Shown here: piece after piece, positions 61,842 to 64,000 of the stretch | How positions within the stretch are numbered: the stretch's first letter is position 1 | Layout of the letters: each line of letters starts with the position of its first letter | From: Bin34 sp963422415 | GTDB taxonomy: Bacteria; Chloroflexota; Anaerolineae; Caldilineales; Caldilineaceae | NCBI GenBank assembly: GCA_963422415.1 | Contig: OY729430.1 | Span: forward strand, 62,001-126,000 | Reading direction: 5' to 3' | DNA: 64,000 nt | The notes under the pieces: model-generated | The model's input: only the letters and a program-made list of their open reading frames with translations | What the model was told of the DNA's origin: nothing | Database searches by the model: none | Position numbers and translations under genes: made by a program

Positions 61842-62374
61842 AAGAAGCGCCGGGTTCTGGGACTGTTATGAATCTGCGCAACCAGCGGGTCTTCTTGACA
61901 CTGGCTGGATCAACCGCCTCTGGATCTCCATTCAAACCTGAAAGGATGCGGTGAGTCGGTCAATTCACAATTCCAGACACCACCATCAAGACCTGCTAGC
62001 TCTTGTTCGGATGAGGACGCTATGAAAATGCTGGAAAGAACACTGGATCATTGGCTAGCTGTCCTTGCAGCTTTATGCCGCTGGTCTGATTTTTGCTTTG
62101 TTGGATGGTCATATCAGCAACAGTCCATGGAAAATACGGCTGTTTAGGGGATCTTTTGGGTGGGTTTGGCCTGTGTTGCCAGTCAATGCCAGACGGCGTC
62201 CATGGCATTCTGTGGTTTCTGTCAGTGCGCTGCTTCAGATCCACCTTCACACAGCCATGCCTCTGGCCAAACGGAAATCGCAACCGTGCAAAGCAGAAAC
62301 ACCGCCCCCACAGGCCCATGCACCGAGATCATCCCCTGTCCTCCATGCCGAGGCAGACTTCTTGCATCCCGTTT
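61842..62374. other. Intergenic, no gene recognised
   Basis: This region is slightly richer in A and T than its neighbours, with several T-runs around 62085-62160. Frames are open but lack start signals or motifs. Confidence 0.4.
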
Positions 62375-62818
62375 TCATTTCATGTACCAATCCCGCTCAT
62401 ACCTTGAATCGAAGCCGTGTCGTTCGAGACACCGGTAGTCGTCTGCCAGCACATCATCCATCTCCCGACTCAGCATCGGTTCCGATGCATGGATCGTCAT
62501 GTTGCATGGTTGCTTCAACGCCCCATGTGCAATCCAGCGCTCACGGTCACTGTCACTAATGAGGTTGGTGTGGAAGTGTTTTCTGCTGTTGTACAAAACT
62601 GTGTCGCTCTGAGAAGGTGATCCAAACGTTATCCAGCCTTCCTTGCCGTCAGTGAACCGCTCATCAGTATAGTGATATTCTCGGCCGTCGTACTGGATTG
62701 TGTCGTAATACTGCATCGTGTTGTTCTCTGCAGCCTGTATCGGCGCGATCCACGATGTAGTGGATATGGATATGCACAAGATGGTGTACAGTGTCTTTTG
62801 AGCCAGTCGGGGTACATA
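62375..62818 (-). CDS. Possible secreted protein of unknown function
   Basis: A minus-strand frame of about 148 codons that starts with a signal-peptide-like stretch (QKTLYTILCISISTTSWIAP, then IQA-AEN). The polar tail has two similar segments (TDGKEGWITFGSPSQ and SDSDRERWIAHGALKQ), which may be an internal repeat. The start is uncertain: no ATG lies at the signal, and the frame extends upstream to 63121. The base composition is A/T-richer than neighbouring genes, a hint of transfer. I do not recognise the family. Confidence 0.4.
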   Translation of the reverse strand, partial: YVPRLAQKTLYTILCISISTTSWIAPIQAAENNTMQYYDTIQYDGREYHYTDERFTDGKEGWITFGSPSQSDTVLYNSRKHFHTNLISDSDRERWIAHGALKQPCNMTIHASEPMLSREMDDVLADDYRCLERHGFDSRYERDWYMK

Positions 62819-63075
62819 GTGTTTCTGCCCTTCACGTCGCCAAACGAAGCGGATGGGAATTGACCAACTGGGGATTTGCCCTGTGCCGAGACGACGTGAG
62901 CCAGATGTATTATCGTTGCCTTGTGTTATGTTATTCCTCAGCAGTTGCCGTCCCATAACTGCAGTATTCGTTGGCTTCGTCTGGAGCCGGTCTGACAAGA
63001 CCAAGCGGATCCTCGGGGGCCATCGCGGCGTCCTGCATTTGATGCATAGGTTCTTTTCACAAAGGAGGCAGCCAC
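62819..63075. other. Intergenic upstream of the partial binding-protein gene
   Basis: No gene is recognised. It contains the strong AAAGGAGG ribosome-binding site just before 63076; no clear promoter pair is visible. Confidence 0.4.
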
Positions 63076-64000
63076 ATGTCCAAGCATATTCTTTCCGCGT
63101 ACAGGATAAGCCGCCGCACAATGTTGCGACTCAGCGGCGTGAGCATCGCGAGTGCGGCTCTGGCGGCTTGTGCGGTTCCCGCGGGAGGGTCTGCGGCCGG
63201 GGATGATGACACACCGGAACAGGCCAGAGTCGAGGTCATTGCCACGACGTCAATGCCCGTCAACACCTTTGATAATTCACTGGAACGAGCCAAGGAACAG
63301 ATTTCCCACATCGCATTGGAAGTGAATGCCAACGGCTGGGGCGCAGGAGGTTGGGACGGCTACTCTGATACGCTTCTGACCCGTATCGCCGGGGGCGAGC
63401 AGATCGATGTGATCATGATTGCCATTGAAGGGTTGGGGTTACTGGCAGACAAGAAAGTGCTGGTGCCGCTGGACGATTTTCTAATGGCGGATCCGCCGGC
63501 CCAGGACATCCTGCAAAACGATGTGCATGTCACCTTGCGTGAAATGCTGCAGGTGGACGGACAACAGATGGAATACCCTTTCTCCTGGAACAACATGGTG
63601 ATGTATTACAACACGGCCATCTTCGAGGAGGAAGGGCTGGATCCGCCATCCAATGACTGGAATTGGGATGACTTCCTGGAAACCAGCATACAGGTGTCTC
63701 GCGTGAGCGGGGGCGCCGATGATCGCTTTGCCTACTCCTTCTGGGGATCGGGCATGTTCGGCATGGCAGCCTGGTTCTTCAACAATGACACCTCGCCGCT
63801 GACCGACGACTGGACCAATTCCAATCTACTCGACCCCAAAGTGGCCGCAACAGTTCAGTTTATGGCCGACCTGATTCTGGAACACAAGGTGGCCCCCAAC
63901 CCCGAGGGTTGGGACGAATGGGCCCAATTCCACGCCGGCAATCTGGTGATGCGTACCTGTGGCCGATGGTGCATAGGCAGTTCCCTAGAGGCGGATTTCG
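63076..64000 (+). CDS. ABC substrate-binding protein, Tat lipoprotein (partial, cut by window end)
   Basis: The first 308 codons of a family-1 solute-binding protein; the frame is open at the window end. It has a twin-arginine signal (SRRTMLRLSG) and lipobox LAAC. Mature features are VPLDDFL, MEYPFSWNNMVMYYNTAIFEE and WNWDDFLETS. AAAGGAGG lies just upstream of the ATG at 63076. It would be the third sugar-binding protein in this window. The ligand is unknown; permeases may follow beyond the window. Confidence 0.87.
   Translation, partial: MSKHILSAYRISRRTMLRLSGVSIASAALAACAVPAGGSAAGDDDTPEQARVEVIATTSMPVNTFDNSLERAKEQISHIALEVNANGWGAGGWDGYSDTLLTRIAGGEQIDVIMIAIEGLGLLADKKVLVPLDDFLMADPPAQDILQNDVHVTLREMLQVDGQQMEYPFSWNNMVMYYNTAIFEEEGLDPPSNDWNWDDFLETSIQVSRVSGGADDRFAYSFWGSGMFGMAAWFFNNDTSPLTDDWTNSNLLDPKVAATVQFMADLILEHKVAPNPEGWDEWAQFHAGNLVMRTCGRWCIGSSLEADF

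Noticed and set aside
1..64000. tRNA and rRNA genes
   Set aside because: I searched for the T-loop pattern GGTTCxAxTCC with a fitting acceptor stem and for rRNA-like stretches and found none that fold convincingly.
1..64000. CRISPR arrays, insertion sequences and prophage genes
   Set aside because: No regularly spaced repeats, transposase-like proteins or phage structural genes are visible.

Overview
The window reads as chromosomal DNA of a moderately GC-rich, free-living or host-associated bacterium. The gene set fits a Chloroflexota member, perhaps Caldilineae/Anaerolineae-like: Helicase_C_3 and DUF1385 proteins, ThyX, several sugar-ABC systems without their own ATPase, Tat-exported lipoprotein binding proteins, type I sulfatases, and several phytanoyl-CoA dioxygenase (PhyH) genes. 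This is inference from gene content; no rRNA or tRNA was seen to anchor it. I found no CRISPR array, no insertion sequence and no prophage.

Layout. (1) 171-4829, minus strand: an arginine operon, argC-argB-SDR-argD-argA-like GNAT. In front of argC lies an apparent attenuator: a sigma70-type promoter, an 18-residue leader peptide with five arginines in seven codons, and an intrinsic terminator whose 5' arm can instead pair with an upstream segment. (2) 4826-9924: a Helicase_C_3 protein, a YkvA/DUF1232 protein with a decayed tandem copy, rimO, and about 1.3 kb of relic DNA holding a broken coiled-coil/membrane gene. (3) 9925-13657: a 3-hydroxyacyl-CoA dehydrogenase-like gene, an unknown protein, and two tandem GCS2-type ligases, the first of which appears to have lost its active site. 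(4) 13665-24960: a HypE-like protein, thyX, a CocE/NonD hydrolase, an aldo/keto reductase, and a PQQ-propeller lipoprotein with a sugar ABC transporter that ends in a strong terminator. (5) 25451-38711: a collapsed PhyH relic, an epimerase, a Tat-lipoprotein dienelactone hydrolase, a membrane/spermidine-synthase fusion, an S4 protein, DUF1385, recD2, a sugar isomerase, a KDPG aldolase, and selD. The selD gene reads through an in-frame UGA (selenocysteine) that is followed by a bSECIS-like hairpin. (6) 38748-44110: nadD, obg, ybeY, dgkA-like, pdxS, pdxT. (7) 44486-64000: two PhyH genes, a P1 peptidase, queG, and a compact minus-strand operon of GH29 fucosidase, sulfatase, MR-type dehydratase and amidohydrolase. 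These are followed by a second sugar ABC system, a second sulfatase, paired pre-Nudix/Nudix genes, a possible secreted protein, and a third binding protein cut by the window end.

How the genes work together. The arginine operon runs from glutamate acetylation toward acetylornithine. The 48-60 kb block looks like uptake and intracellular breakdown of sulfated fuco-oligosaccharides through L-fuconolactone and L-fuconate; none of those enzymes carries a signal peptide, so cleavage would follow import. The selenoprotein SelD implies that the cell decodes UGA as selenocysteine.
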